Assembly (NCBI GenBank): GCA_000611775.1
Contig: KK106983.1
Location: forward strand, 2,786,808-2,850,807
DNA from: Umbilicaria muhlenbergii
Taxonomy: Eukaryota; Ascomycota; Lecanoromycetes; Umbilicariales; Umbilicariaceae
DNA length: 64,000 bases
Reading direction: 5' to 3'
Below, one piece after another: positions 46,528 to 56,286 of this stretch; within the stretch, counting starts at the first letter, position 1; each line of letters starts with the position of its first letter. The position numbers and the translations under genes are program-made. The notes under the pieces are model-generated. The model had not been told where the DNA came from and made no database searches. It saw nothing but the letters and a program-made list of their open reading frames with translations.

Positions 46528-47257
46528 AAGCACCACGTGGCTGATAGTGCAGGGGTATTTCGGTGTACATGGCAAGCTTGCTGGACCGTGGCACGAAAGC
46601 CTTTGCTGGACCCAGAGGGGTGTTGAAGTGGTGTGTCGCTCTTTTCATTTTAGGGGAAGTTCAGGTAGCATTTATGACGATCGTGCATGGCATATAGAGC
46701 GTCTGTTTCCTTCTGCTCCGGGGGGGGTTTCTAGAGGCACTATTTACCGGCGGGACTGAGCATATGTTGCTCCCTTGTACCATCACCTCACGAATTTCCT
46801 TTTCTTGCTATGTCCATTAGCTTCTGGTCTCAGAGACCTTTTGTACTCTAGTGCTCCGGTGGCAAAGGGACGCAGGAACGGAAAAGTTGCAATTTGATTA
46901 TTCACATAGAGGTATTCTTGATAGGGATGATCTGAATGCTGAGCTTCGTCGTGTTCTTACTGGTGAGGAGGTGGAGGGCATTCCTTTAGAATGTTCAAGT
47001 CATTAATCGTCGCCTCAGGGGCCCCCTATGTTGACAGTTGTTCCGCTCCAATGCGCTTATCGATAGTGGCGCGCCTCGGTGGAACAACCTCAAAAACACC
47101 CCCTGTGTCCGCCCTGCGCCCTCGCAATCAACAAGCCCAGTACTCCACATAATATCTGTTCCGCGGTCTCCATATATTCCATTCGATATGTCGGCTATAT
47201 AACCCTCTTGATCCCACTTTAAACCGTCAATTGAGACCCAGTGCTGCACCAGGCAAG
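46528..47257. other. Intergenic between same-strand genes
   Basis: About 730 bp: 3' UTR of the RRM gene and promoter of the ArfGAP gene. No further gene recognised. Confidence 0.6.
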
Positions 47258-48920
47258 ATGTGGGAGGTCGACCCCGAGACCAAGAGCAAGGTACATCCAC
47301 CACTCATGGAATCCAACCGTCGCGCTCCCTTAGACATAGCGAACCCCCTTGTACCACAGAGCCTCTGTGCTAACTCAACCCCGCGCCAATCTCCAGCTCC
47401 TCGCCATCCAGAAAACCAACGGCAACGACCGCTGCTGCGACTGCGGCGCCCCGTCTCCGCAATGGGTATTCCCCCGTCCAAATCTCTCTTCCCATCCGCC
47501 CCCCCATCTCCCCTCCCCGACTAACCACCCCCAGGCCTCCCCCAAATTCTCCACCTTCATCTGCCTCACCTGCGCCGGCCTCCACCGCGGCCTGGGCGTG
47601 CACATCTCCTTCATCCGCAGCATCACCATGGACGCCTTCAAGCCCGCCGAACTCGCGCGCATGAGCCTCGGCGGCAATGACGCGTGGAAGGCGTTCTGGG
47701 CGCACCACCCGGACGGGGGCGCGGGGGGAGCGGCGAAGCAGTGGGAAGACACAAGCATCGAAGACCGCTACTCGGGCGCTGTGGGCGAGGAGTGGAAGGA
47801 GCGGTTGAGTGCAAGGGTCGAGGGGAGGGAATTCGTGCCTGGGCCGAAGGTTCCGCAGGGGAAGAAGCAGCGGCAGCAGGGGCAGGGGCAGAGGCAGGCG
47901 GAGGGGAGGGCATCACCGGCAAGGACGGCGTCGCCTGCCTCTTCCCTCGGCGGCTCCATCGGCGGCGGTGGCGGAGCAGCAGGCAGTAGAAAAGCCCACA
48001 ACGAAGCATTCTTCGCCCTGAAAGGCCACGAGAACGCCACTCGCCCGTCTGACCTCCCGCCCAGTCAAGGCGGGAAATACGCTGGTTTTGGGAGCGACCC
48101 GGCGCCTGCGTCGTCGTCGGCGGGGGGAAGAGGGGGAAGAGGTGAAGGGGAAGGGGAAGGGGAGGGCATGTTGCCGGGCGTGGATGACTTCCAGCAGGAT
48201 CCGGTGAAGGCGCTGACGAAGGGGTTCGGGTGGTTCGCGGGGGCGGTGGGAAAGGGGGCGCGGAGTGTGAATGAGGGGTGGATTCGGCGGACGGCGCAGA
48301 AGGTAGGGGTTTTTTCCATCTCTTCCACCCCGCGGATGTCTTATGGCACACCCCCTGCTTCCCTTGGTGGTGGCTTGGCTACTATAGTAGCGTCCTAGAG
48401 GGGGGGCACGGAGTGCTTGGGAAAAATTACGCGCGGATGCCGGGGCTGATTCGAATGGGTGTAGCTCGCCGAAGCGGACCTCGCGACCACCGCCCGCCTC
48501 ACTGCCGCTCAGGTCGCGCAGACGGTGCAGACGACGGTGCAGACGGGGACGAAGGGCGCGGCGGAGCAGTTTAGTCGGTTTGTGGAGGGCGAGGGGTCGT
48601 CGACGGAGAAGGAGAAGGGGATGGCAGGGGCGGGGGCGCTGGAGCCGGAGAAGCGGGATTTTTGGGACTCGTTTGGCGCGTCGGCGGGGGGTGCGGGGAA
48701 GAGTGGCGCGATTGGGACGGCGGTAGTGAGGAAGGCTGGGGGTACGGGTGGAGGGAGAATGGGGGTGGGGAAGGGGGCAGGGGTGGGGGCGGTGGTAGGG
48801 GTGGGGGCGGTGGTAGGTGCGGGAAAAGGGACGGGGGTAGAAGCGCCGAAGGTGGTAGGGACGGGAATGGAGGTGGGGAAGGAGGAGGGGTGGGAGGAGG
48901 ATGGGTGGGAGAAGTTTTAG
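47258..48920 (+). CDS. GCS1: ADP-ribosylation factor GTPase-activating protein (GCS1/ArfGAP1 type)
   Basis: Stimulates GTP hydrolysis by Arf1 in COPI vesicle traffic at the Golgi. Predicted 441 residues, four exons: 47258-47290, 47397-47465, 47535-48302, 48465-48920 (introns 106, 69 and 162 bp). The start MWEVDPETKSK is typical. The zinc finger is CCDC (C-x2-C), 16 residues, then CLTC, followed by the arginine finger in GLHRGLGVHISFIRSITMD. The middle region is Gly/Ser/Gln-rich. The later part has the amphipathic lipid-packing-sensor-like pieces VDDFQQDPVKALTKGFGWFA and ARLTAAQVAQTVQTTVQTGT. A Gly/Val repeat array and an acidic end (WEEDGWEKF) close the protein. Reading through the third intron gives a stop at 48398, so intron retention would truncate it. 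Confidence 0.92.
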
Positions 48921-50023
48921 TTGGGGAGGGGGAAGAAGGGGGAGGGGAGCCTTAAATGTGGTGTATGGAGTGTGTAAGAGAAATGCTCATGGCGTTTTCA
49001 GACGTGGTGCGATAGAAGCGAGGGGGGCTGAGTTGTGATAATAAGTATGAGTTACTTACTGTGTACGTCTACGAGAAAGGCGTGGAGGAGGTTTGTAGTA
49101 GTAAAGCTATCGCGACCTCGATCATAAACCTCTTCCCACTATTCAGTCGCATGTGTCATCGAGAGTAGCCTCTGCACGCTTTTAATATACCTTACCTTCA
49201 TCTCTAGCCCAATTGTGGGTGCTGCATACCAAGACCATCTCCGCAACTTCCAGGCAGGCCATCCCGTCAGTAACATCACTTCCGGGAGGTTTGAACTGCA
49301 TCCGTGTCGCCAACCCCATCTCTGCACATGACGGGTGGTTGTTAATAACGTGGGATGAGCCACGGCCAGCCAATTTCGGACTTTAAATGAGCGCGGGAGA
49401 AAGTGGATGAATGCAGTGTCAGTAGACTGCTAACTTGGTAGAGAGGCTATCAATAGAAGTCACGCCATCGATACGGAAATTAGAGCGACGGGGGTGGCGT
49501 TTGGCTCGTCTGAAGGGCTGGGATTGGGACGGTTGTGAGATGGGGAGAGGGTGGTTGATAAAAGGGATTATGAGTTGGGAAGAAGTGGGGTGGAGGGGAG
49601 GAGGGGATTGTGTTGTATGAAGGGGGTTGGGGTGGTGGATGAAAGACGGGGTTGTGGTGGGTTGGTAATGTATGGAATTCGCAGCGATGTCAGCCTTGAT
49701 GAAGGTGGGAAGAAATAGAAATGATCGTGTATTACTCTCAGCAGGACGACTTGATTTAAAGGAGTCAAAGATCAGTAAAGAAAGGCGGAACAGCAGCATG
49801 CAAGCGGAATAAGTCAAGTTGAATGCAAAAGGTAGATGAGAGATGAAGGGAGACTGTCATAGCATCATAAACAACGTTCTGAATCCTCTGCAGCTCACTC
49901 TAATCCAGCACTCTACTCCTTCGGCTCCCTTATCAATTTCGCCTCGGCCTTCTGTCGTTTTATCAGCAAAACTGTTTTCGTCAAGTTGATGTGAGCTATC
50001 TCACCGTTGAACTCAACCCGCGC
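48921..50023. other. Intergenic between convergent genes
   Basis: About 1.1 kb. G-rich on the plus strand around 49490-49660. A 132-codon minus frame (49419-49817) is Pro/Thr/Ser-rich by composition and has no motif. No gene supported. Confidence 0.55.
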
Positions 50024-50904
50024 TCAACCCTCGGACGTGTTAAGGGTTGCGGCTTGGCCTGAGGCCGCAGCAGATGTTGCAGAGGAGGGCGCAAGTGCAG
50101 TCTGCGGCGTTATGTACCAAAGAGGTTGGCGCTTTGGGATGTTTCGGCCATGTCGATTGCGTAGATGGTCCGTCAACTTGTCCTTGCGGTAGAACCCCAG
50201 CTCGCCCTTGTATGAGCAACCCAGCTCCGGGCACTCGTATGGCCGCACACCAGGTAAGTGCTTTCGCAAGTGGCGCTTGAAGTCACTTTCACCCCAACGT
50301 AAACTGCCTTTGGAGCAGACTGGGCATGTGAACGTCCCGTCGTTGTAAAACTCGAAAAGTCCATCGAAAGTGGGCATTGTGAAAGGGGCTGCAGTGGAAT
50401 CAGCGACAATGCTTGAAGCGATCAGACGCTGATGAATTGGTTCTTCATATTCAGTCACTAGAGGCTCAGTGACGAGGGCGCGAGGGTGTCTCCCTCCAGC
50501 GGAATGGGCTGCGGAAGAGTAGGCGACAGGGCTCGAATCGGTCAGACCCAGACGTTTCCCACCAGTGAGATGGGCTCCAGTAGAGTGGATGACCGAGCCC
50601 AAAGCAGTCGGGTGCTGAAGGCCTGGTTCTTCATATCCAGTCACCAACGGCTCAACATTCGCGTTGAGAGCGCCAGCAGCCTCGAAGTGCACTTTCATGT
50701 GAGCGTCCAGGGCAAGCTCATCGACGGACTTAAAGTTGCAGCTTCGGAAGAGGCAGTGATAGGATGCTGTGGGTCTTTCCGTGGCGCAGCCCCATTAGCG
50801 CTTTGTAAAAAAAAAACCTACACGGGTATGGCGCCACCATGCGCGTCGTATGCCAAGGCATTGGTTGGATCGAAGTTGGGGGCCGTGCTGTGAGACCCAG
50901 ACAT
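50024..50904 (-). CDS. C2H2 zinc-finger protein (paralogue A)
   Basis: Predicted 277 residues from exons 50904-50822 and 50774-50024; intron 50821-50775 (47 bp, GTAGGT followed by a T run, GCGCTAAT branch, phase 2). Three C2H2 fingers: YHCLFRSCNFKSVDELALDA with HMKVH (~30-55), FTCPVCSKGSLRWGESDFKR with HLRKH, and YECPELGCSYKGELGFYRKD with HLRNRH. Between fingers 1 and 2 is a ~100-residue segment with an internal near-repeat (NVEPLVTGYEEPGLQHP and TEPLVTEYEEPIHQR). The last two fingers resemble those of other fungal regulators bearing an HLPGVRPYECPELGC link. A related gene lies at 59348-60159 and a relic at about 58100-58500. Probable DNA-binding factor; targets unknown. Confidence 0.8.
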
Positions 50905-51442
50905 GATTGACAAAGACGCTAATGGGGCTCCTGAGGTCAATTCTGTGACGCGAGAAGCGAAGTGCGCGATTTTGTGACGAGGCTGCGGTTTGATCGGACG
51001 AATGAGATGCGGAGAAAGTGGTGGAGAGGTCTGAAAAATTGGAGTGGGAAACGCGGATACCTTATAGAATTTCGGACCCCCCCAGACACATGTGAGTGTA
51101 GAGTGGGTGCGAAAACGAAGCGAAGGTACGATAATGCTTACCATCACACAACATGCGGGAAGGGCAGGACCATTGGCAAATCGCACGGGGGGCGCTCCCA
51201 TCCATAACTGACGAGCAAAACAGCGCGAGAACGTGAGAACTCCAGTATGCAAGTCCTAGAAACCACTTAAGCTCTGCGACTTATAATGGAAGCTCTAAGA
51301 TCGCTTTTCATTTCTGTGCTATTTTTCCACAACTGCACCTGATAAGCTTCATTTTGCCAATCCGGCTGCGAAAAGAACGGCCAATACAGCAGAAGAAGCG
51401 CTCGAGCTATTGCAAAGAACACAAAGCTATACAACCCCGAAC
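50905..51442. other. Promoter of C2H2 paralogue A
   Basis: About 540 bp between the C2H2 gene and the oxidoreductase, both on the minus strand. No further gene recognised. Confidence 0.5.
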
Positions 51443-53248
51443 TCATGCCATAGTAGCTTGCTTCTGATTCGACTCTGCACTGGCATCCTCTGGTGACAAC
51501 CCGGCCTTAGCAGGTCCCATAATCTGCACTCCGTCCTTGCTGAAGCGACTGCCATGGACAGGACAGTCCCAGCTCTTCTCGACGTTATTCCAACACACCA
51601 CGCCTTGTAGATGCGGACACAGGGCAGAGTACTTGTGAACACCACCATTCTCGTCCTTGTATACCGCAATGGGCTTGCTTGTTTTGGGGTTCAAGACGCC
51701 TCCGCAACCGACAGGAAGTTCTTCGATGTCTTTGATGTCGCTCTGCAGGAATCGTTTGTATTGCGCGTTGATTTGGAGGTCGTGCCCGATCATGCTGGGT
51801 AAGGTGGAGAGAGCGGGTATCCGTTTCGGGTTGTACAATTTCGCCCATGGATTCTCAACGCCTTGGATCTCATCGGCGATGAGCTTGCCAGCAATAACCC
51901 CATGGGTTAGTCCGTTGCCGGAATCACCAGTGATCACGTAGGTATGGCTCTTGCCCTGGTTCTTGCCGATATAGGCCATAAAGTCAACCGGCTCGAAGAT
52001 CTGACCAGACCATTTGTAGTCGACCGATCCAGCTTGGGAGAACCTCTCACGAGCCCATGTCTCCAATTCAGCAAATCTGCCATCCTCCTGTTCTTGTCCG
52101 ACCTTGTGATCTCCACCTCCGATGACCATGTAATTATCCTTTTCATCACAAGCGGTAAACCGGACATAGTGGTATGGATCTGCCTCATCGTAGATGAGAC
52201 AATCTTCGATACTGCCTTTGGGAACTCGGATCGCGATACAATATGTCCGGAAGAATTCCATCTGCGCAATTATGCTCAACTTCTGCAGTGGTACGCATGT
52301 GGCTTCGACTGCGTCCTTGCAGGTGATGGTGTGACCATCCAGTGTACCAACGCGGACTTCTTTTGTCGTAAGTAGGCCCTTCTCCTCGACTGACATCATC
52401 CTAGTGCGAGTGTAGCAACTGAAGTTCGGCTGCTCAGCTAGCCATTTCAATATGCCGATCACATACTTTGTGGGATGAAATGTGGCCTGTTCTTCGAATA
52501 TTGCCGCATCTCGTTGGTCCACCTTACCATCCCACCCTTTGATAGCATAGCCCTCTTGGAAAGTTGCCTTTATTCCCAGCTCTGAAGCCTTCTTCACCTC
52601 CTCTTTCAACTCCTTGACCTCCTCGTCGTGCCCTTTGTGTCCCTTTGGGTATTGAGAAACCTCGTAACCTGGAAGTATTCGGTACTCGCACTCGATACCC
52701 AGCTGCTTCGAGACTTCGCCGACATGTCTCAGAGCCCAGCTGTGGCTGTCTGCAGCTGCCTTTGCTCCACTGGACCCGTGTTTGCTTTCGATTTCAGTAT
52801 ACTTGTCATCCAAGGCATTGGACAGATGGCCACTTGTTCTCCCCGTTTCTCCCGAGAGCACTTCCCGGGCCTCTATCATCACCACCTTGAACCCTCTTCT
52901 GACCAGCTCGTACGCCGTGGAGACACCGGCAATACCGGACCCGATGATACAGACGTCGGTCTGGAGGTCTTCGGAAAGTTTCGAGAAGTGAGGACGATTG
53001 GTATATGGTTCGGTGTGCACCCAGACCGCATCAGTCTCCCCAGAAGTATCCATGAAGTGCTGAGGCTTTGACATAGTTGCCATTGTAGAGCGTTGGATGG
53101 GGGCGGTGAGTGCTTGTTGGTACGGAATGCTGATGTTGCTCCGACTGTTCAAGCGGAAGGACAGGATCGAAACGCCCTGCTTGCTGTTGGGTGAGCTGCG
53201 TGAGAGGGTGCGAAACGTTGTAGTCCGGGGAAGCAGAGCTTTGAACAT
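51443..53248 (-). CDS. FAD-dependent oxidoreductase with C-terminal Rieske domain
   Basis: Single-exon, 601-residue protein. The N-terminal ~55 residues (MFKALLPRTTTFRTLSRSSP, basic and hydroxylated) look like a mitochondrial presequence; internal Met codons at 56 and 59 could start a cytosolic form. A DAO-type FAD domain begins at TDVCIIGSGIAGVSTAYELV (GxGxxG) and ends at VITGDSGNGLTHGVIAGKLI. The C-terminal ~100 residues are a Rieske [2Fe-2S] domain with CPHLQGVVCWN (C-x-H) and SWDCPVHGSRFSKDG (C-x2-H), all four ligands present. FAD-Rieske fusions of this kind are known in fungi and bacteria but their substrates are largely unknown. It neighbours C2H2 paralogue A on the same strand. Confidence 0.9.
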   Translation of the reverse strand: MFKALLPRTTTFRTLSRSSPNSKQGVSILSFRLNSRSNISIPYQQALTAPIQRSTMATMSKPQHFMDTSGETDAVWVHTEPYTNRPHFSKLSEDLQTDVCIIGSGIAGVSTAYELVRRGFKVVMIEAREVLSGETGRTSGHLSNALDDKYTEIESKHGSSGAKAAADSHSWALRHVGEVSKQLGIECEYRILPGYEVSQYPKGHKGHDEEVKELKEEVKKASELGIKATFQEGYAIKGWDGKVDQRDAAIFEEQATFHPTKYVIGILKWLAEQPNFSCYTRTRMMSVEEKGLLTTKEVRVGTLDGHTITCKDAVEATCVPLQKLSIIAQMEFFRTYCIAIRVPKGSIEDCLIYDEADPYHYVRFTACDEKDNYMVIGGGDHKVGQEQEDGRFAELETWARERFSQAGSVDYKWSGQIFEPVDFMAYIGKNQGKSHTYVITGDSGNGLTHGVIAGKLIADEIQGVENPWAKLYNPKRIPALSTLPSMIGHDLQINAQYKRFLQSDIKDIEELPVGCGGVLNPKTSKPIAVYKDENGGVHKYSALCPHLQGVVCWNNVEKSWDCPVHGSRFSKDGVQIMGPAKAGLSPEDASAESNQKQATMA

Positions 53249-53520
53249 AATTGAAAGGGAGAAGAGTAGACATCGAACGGTGGTGAAGTACCTAGGCAGG
53301 TGACCCTACCCAACTATATCCAACATCGTCATTGACTTCGCATTGACTAAGGTAAGGTATTCACGGTTCGTCACGGGTGTGACGAGATGTTTACATGACG
53401 ACACCACCTTAAGGTAACTTTAAGGTGAGACACCTGTCATGTGCCTTGGGCGCCATTAACCTTGGAATTATCGGGGGTTGTGGGGAACATCCAATTTGTA
53501 AACCCTGGGAACATGAGCAC
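53249..53520. promoter_or_regulatory. Upstream region of the oxidoreductase
   Basis: About 270 bp up to the inverted-repeat arm. It has nested short dyads, e.g. CACGGGTGTGACGAG and CTTAAGGTAACTTTAAGGTG. Probable promoter of the minus-strand oxidoreductase; no factor can be named. Confidence 0.4.
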
Positions 53521-53576
53521 TAACGTATCCCACGGGGCAACGCCGCACTATAGGCAACGCCGCACCCCCCCCCCCC
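53521..53576. repeat. Left inverted-repeat arm
   Basis: Starts TAACGTATCCCACGGGGCAA and ends in a C-run. Matches the reverse complement of 56231-56286. Confidence 0.85.
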
Positions 53577-54363
53577 GGGGGAAAAAAATCAGAATTTCAC
53601 CAATTGAGCTGTAAATTTCGATCTAAATAAGGAACTATGAAGCTCTACATTGTAGTCTATAACAGAGCTGTAGGATTCTATGCATTTCAGCACCTCCGAG
53701 GCTGCTTTTGCTGTGACAACTGCAGTCTTCGCAGTCTGCTTCTCCTCTTTATCCTGCAGCCGTTTTGACTTCCTAGCCTGTGTCTCTAGCTGCTTTCTGG
53801 ATTTGTAAGAGCGTTATTATAGGCCTCAATGGCCTTCAGAATACGCACTTCTTTCTCCATTGAATGCATGCAATTATGATGGAGAAACGGGTAATCTCAA
53901 TAGTTGGGGGGGAGGGTTAATTCTCCACTTCGGCAGTGCCAGAAGCTGCCGTTGATCAACCTTTCGCCCTCTCTTTCTTTCGTTTCCTGATGCCAAGCAG
54001 GCAGCGTTCGCTTTCCTATTCTTGTACTGATCTGGTCAAAATACAAAATGCGTAGAGGACATCTATCTCGTCCTTAAGTCGCCTAGCGCTTATGATTTCC
54101 GCTCTGTTCCTCCTTGTCCGAGTGTTTAGCGTCCAGCTCTCAGCTTGGCTGACAGCTACCCTGGGACATATAAATCTTGCTATCTTCTCACCTGTCATGC
54201 GACTCTGGCAATAGCATCTTACAATTCATTTCACTACAATACATCGTATTTCATGCTTGACCGCTGAATACGATGAGTTATTAGACGGTGTCTAATAAGG
54301 TCGCCTCTCAATGCTGCCCTAAGATCTCGAACCCTACCTTACCGAGGCTATAGTTGCACCAAC

Positions 54364-55247
54364 ATGCAGCCTATATACAGTCTCATGGGCGCGCCCGCTC
54401 TCTTCGACCCTACTCACCGCTTCACAACCTCCTGGCTCCTCCCGCCCACCGTCCTTGCTTGCCTCCGCCTTCTCCTCTCTATCTATGCCTTCACTACGAT
54501 CTTCGTCATCTTTGGCTGGGACGGGACGCACCATACCCTCTACCTCGCCCGTCGGAGCTTTTCATACTTCACCAATCTTACCTATTGGGGCCTGGCCTTT
54601 TACTTCCTCTTCAGCAGCTTACATACCTTCTCCTATGCGAGCACCGGCCGAGCCTGGCTGCAAACTTGGCCGCGCTCGTTGCAAGCTTTACATGCGGTTC
54701 TCTATACCACTATAACAACCTTTCCATTCTTGGTTACTATTGTCTTCTGGGCCGTGTTGTACGCGGGAATTTGGTTCCCTGTGACGTTCAATGCTTGGTC
54801 AAATGTACGTATTCTCCGCCAATGAACCCTACGTGCCGCTAGTTGGCATGTTCTAAACGTCCACAGACATCCCAACACGCGCTCAACAGCGTCTTCGCCC
54901 TCCTCGAAGTCCTTCTGCCACCCACTTCGCCACCCCCTCCGCTGCATATCTTAGCTCTCGTGGTGCTCCTAGCACTTTATCTGGCGCTCGCCTACCTAAC
55001 GCACTACACCCAAGGTTTCTACCCGTACGGCTTTCTCGACCCGAGCAGAGGCAGCGGTCGACTCGCCGCTTACATAGTTGGAATCCTCGTTGCCGCTTGC
55101 GTCATTTTCGGGGTGGTGTGGGCACTCATCTGGCTGAGAAGGTATCTTACAGAAAGAGTTGCCCATCTAGAAGGGAAATTCTTTGGAGGCCGAAAGGTGG
55201 CTTATGAGGAGCAAGATGTGGAGATGAATCTGGTTATGCCGAAATAA
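54364..55247 (+). CDS. Multi-pass membrane protein, AIG1/FAR-17a-like
   Basis: Predicted 273 residues from exons 54364-54804 and 54867-55247 (intron 62 bp, GTACGT...CACAG, phase 0, joining FNAWSN to TSQHALNSVF). Six hydrophobic segments are visible, e.g. VLACLRLLLSIYAFTTIFVI, FPFLVTIVFWAVLYAGI, LHILALVVLLALYLALAYLT and IVGILVAACVIFGVVWALIW. The layout FTNLTYWGLAFYFLF, then a Trp-Ser-Asn-containing His segment, then TQGFYPYGFLDP resembles the AIG1/ADTRP (FAR-17a) fold. In that family a Thr and a His hydrolyse fatty-acid esters of hydroxy fatty acids; the Thr in NLTYW and the His in SQHALN sit in comparable places. The C-terminal tail is cytosolic (EGKFFGGRKVAYEE). The family call is moderate. 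The gene lies within the inverted-repeat element. Confidence 0.65.
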
Positions 55248-56230
55248 TGATGCACCTGGGATTTGGCGAAAAGGTTTGCTGCAGGCATTCCGATAATAAA
55301 AGTGGCAGTCCCCAGCTGAAGCTCGCCTCGACTACTCAACAACCAAGAACAATCTTGAAAAATTACTTAATGTGAACAGTCTATAATGCATCCGTCTCCA
55401 GCATATTCAGTTTAGGGATTTCCATGCAACCTCCTTGTTGTTGAGCCATCGAGACATTTCTCGTATTGAGATTGCCATATATTTCGTCCCTGCGCCTAGC
55501 TGCGAATTGTACCCTCACAGACTATATTACGCAGTTGCATCTAATTGCATCTAAACATACAATTTCGGGGTGACTTCTCGAGGAGCCCCGCGCCTTTTCA
55601 TCACTGAAGCATCTTCTAGAGTTTTCTGTTTTCCAAATTACCATCTTTGCTCCTGTGCTTCTTGAATGCCATCTCATGGTGCAAGAGACTTGAACGTTGA
55701 CAGACAAATGCGGACGATATATCTACGCAGGCAGATGGCTGTGCATGAAGACCCCCACTTCACGATTGCTATGGACAATTCTGCCTGCGCTTGGAGAAAA
55801 CCTAGATTCTGCTTGTCGTATGTATGTTTCCTCTGATGCGACTGGCGACGATGCCGATACCTAATGATAGTCACGCGCTCCTCAACCACCCCCATGAAAC
55901 GAGTCATCCTGTTGGCCACCGAGGCGTTTCCCGTCATCCTTCAGAAAAAGAATGCCTTGATCTATAATCACAGAGTGCAACATGCATGTCTTCAATTCTC
56001 CGCTTCCTTTCGTCTTAGCTACTCACTTTCTGGCCGTGTGTTTGGCAAACCCGGTCCCTGCACTCTTAACCTCTCGAAGCCAATACTGCACTAACGCCCC
56101 CCTCACCGTCGCTGGAAAGTGAGTCCAGCAAGAGCAGTCATTGTTGTCGCACTCCACTCCACTCCGCCGCATCACCACCCCACCCCACCCCACCCCAACA
56201 GCCACACACAATCCAGCTAACACCCCCCTC
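55248..56230. other. Gene-free part of the inverted-repeat element
   Basis: About 980 bp between the membrane-protein gene and the right arm. Short open frames only; the last 100 bp are a C-rich run with CCCCA-type repeats (56165-56200). No transposase sequence recognised here. Confidence 0.5.
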
Positions 56231-56286
56231 CGGGGGGGGGGGTGCGGCGTTGCCTATAGTGCGGCGTTGCCCCGTGGACTACGTTA
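56231..56286. repeat. Right inverted-repeat arm
   Basis: Begins with a G-run, then GTGCGGCGTTGCC twice, and ends CCCCGTGGACTACGTTA. Reverse complement of the left arm with two adjacent mismatches. Confidence 0.85.

Larger units (their letters stand above)
53521..56286. mobile_element. 56-bp inverted-repeat-bounded element, pogo/Fot-like ends
   Basis: Two inverted arms, 53521-53576 and 56231-56286, match over about 56 bp with two mismatches next to each other. Each contains the unit GGCAACGCCGCAC twice, separated by TATA, then a C-run. The outer bases read TA-ACGTA on both sides, so ACGTA-type ends with a TA target duplication are possible, as in Tc1/mariner-pogo elements. Just inside the left arm, on the minus strand (about 53600-53890), a coding-like tail reads CMHSMEKEVRILKAIEAYNN and later KSKRLQDKEEKQTAKTAVVT, resembling the basic C-terminus of fungal pogo transposases and ending near the arm. 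No transposase core is present. An intact host-like membrane-protein gene (54364-55247) lies inside. It may be one element carrying a passenger, or ends of two insertions. Confidence 0.55.

Noticed and set aside
47638-48351. 237-codon minus frame opposite ArfGAP
   Set aside because: Composition-driven antisense frame over Gly/Ser-rich coding DNA.
53600-54350. Complete pogo transposase inside the inverted-repeat element
   Set aside because: Only a short C-terminal-like tail is readable; no DDE catalytic region or CENP-B-like DNA-binding domain could be found.
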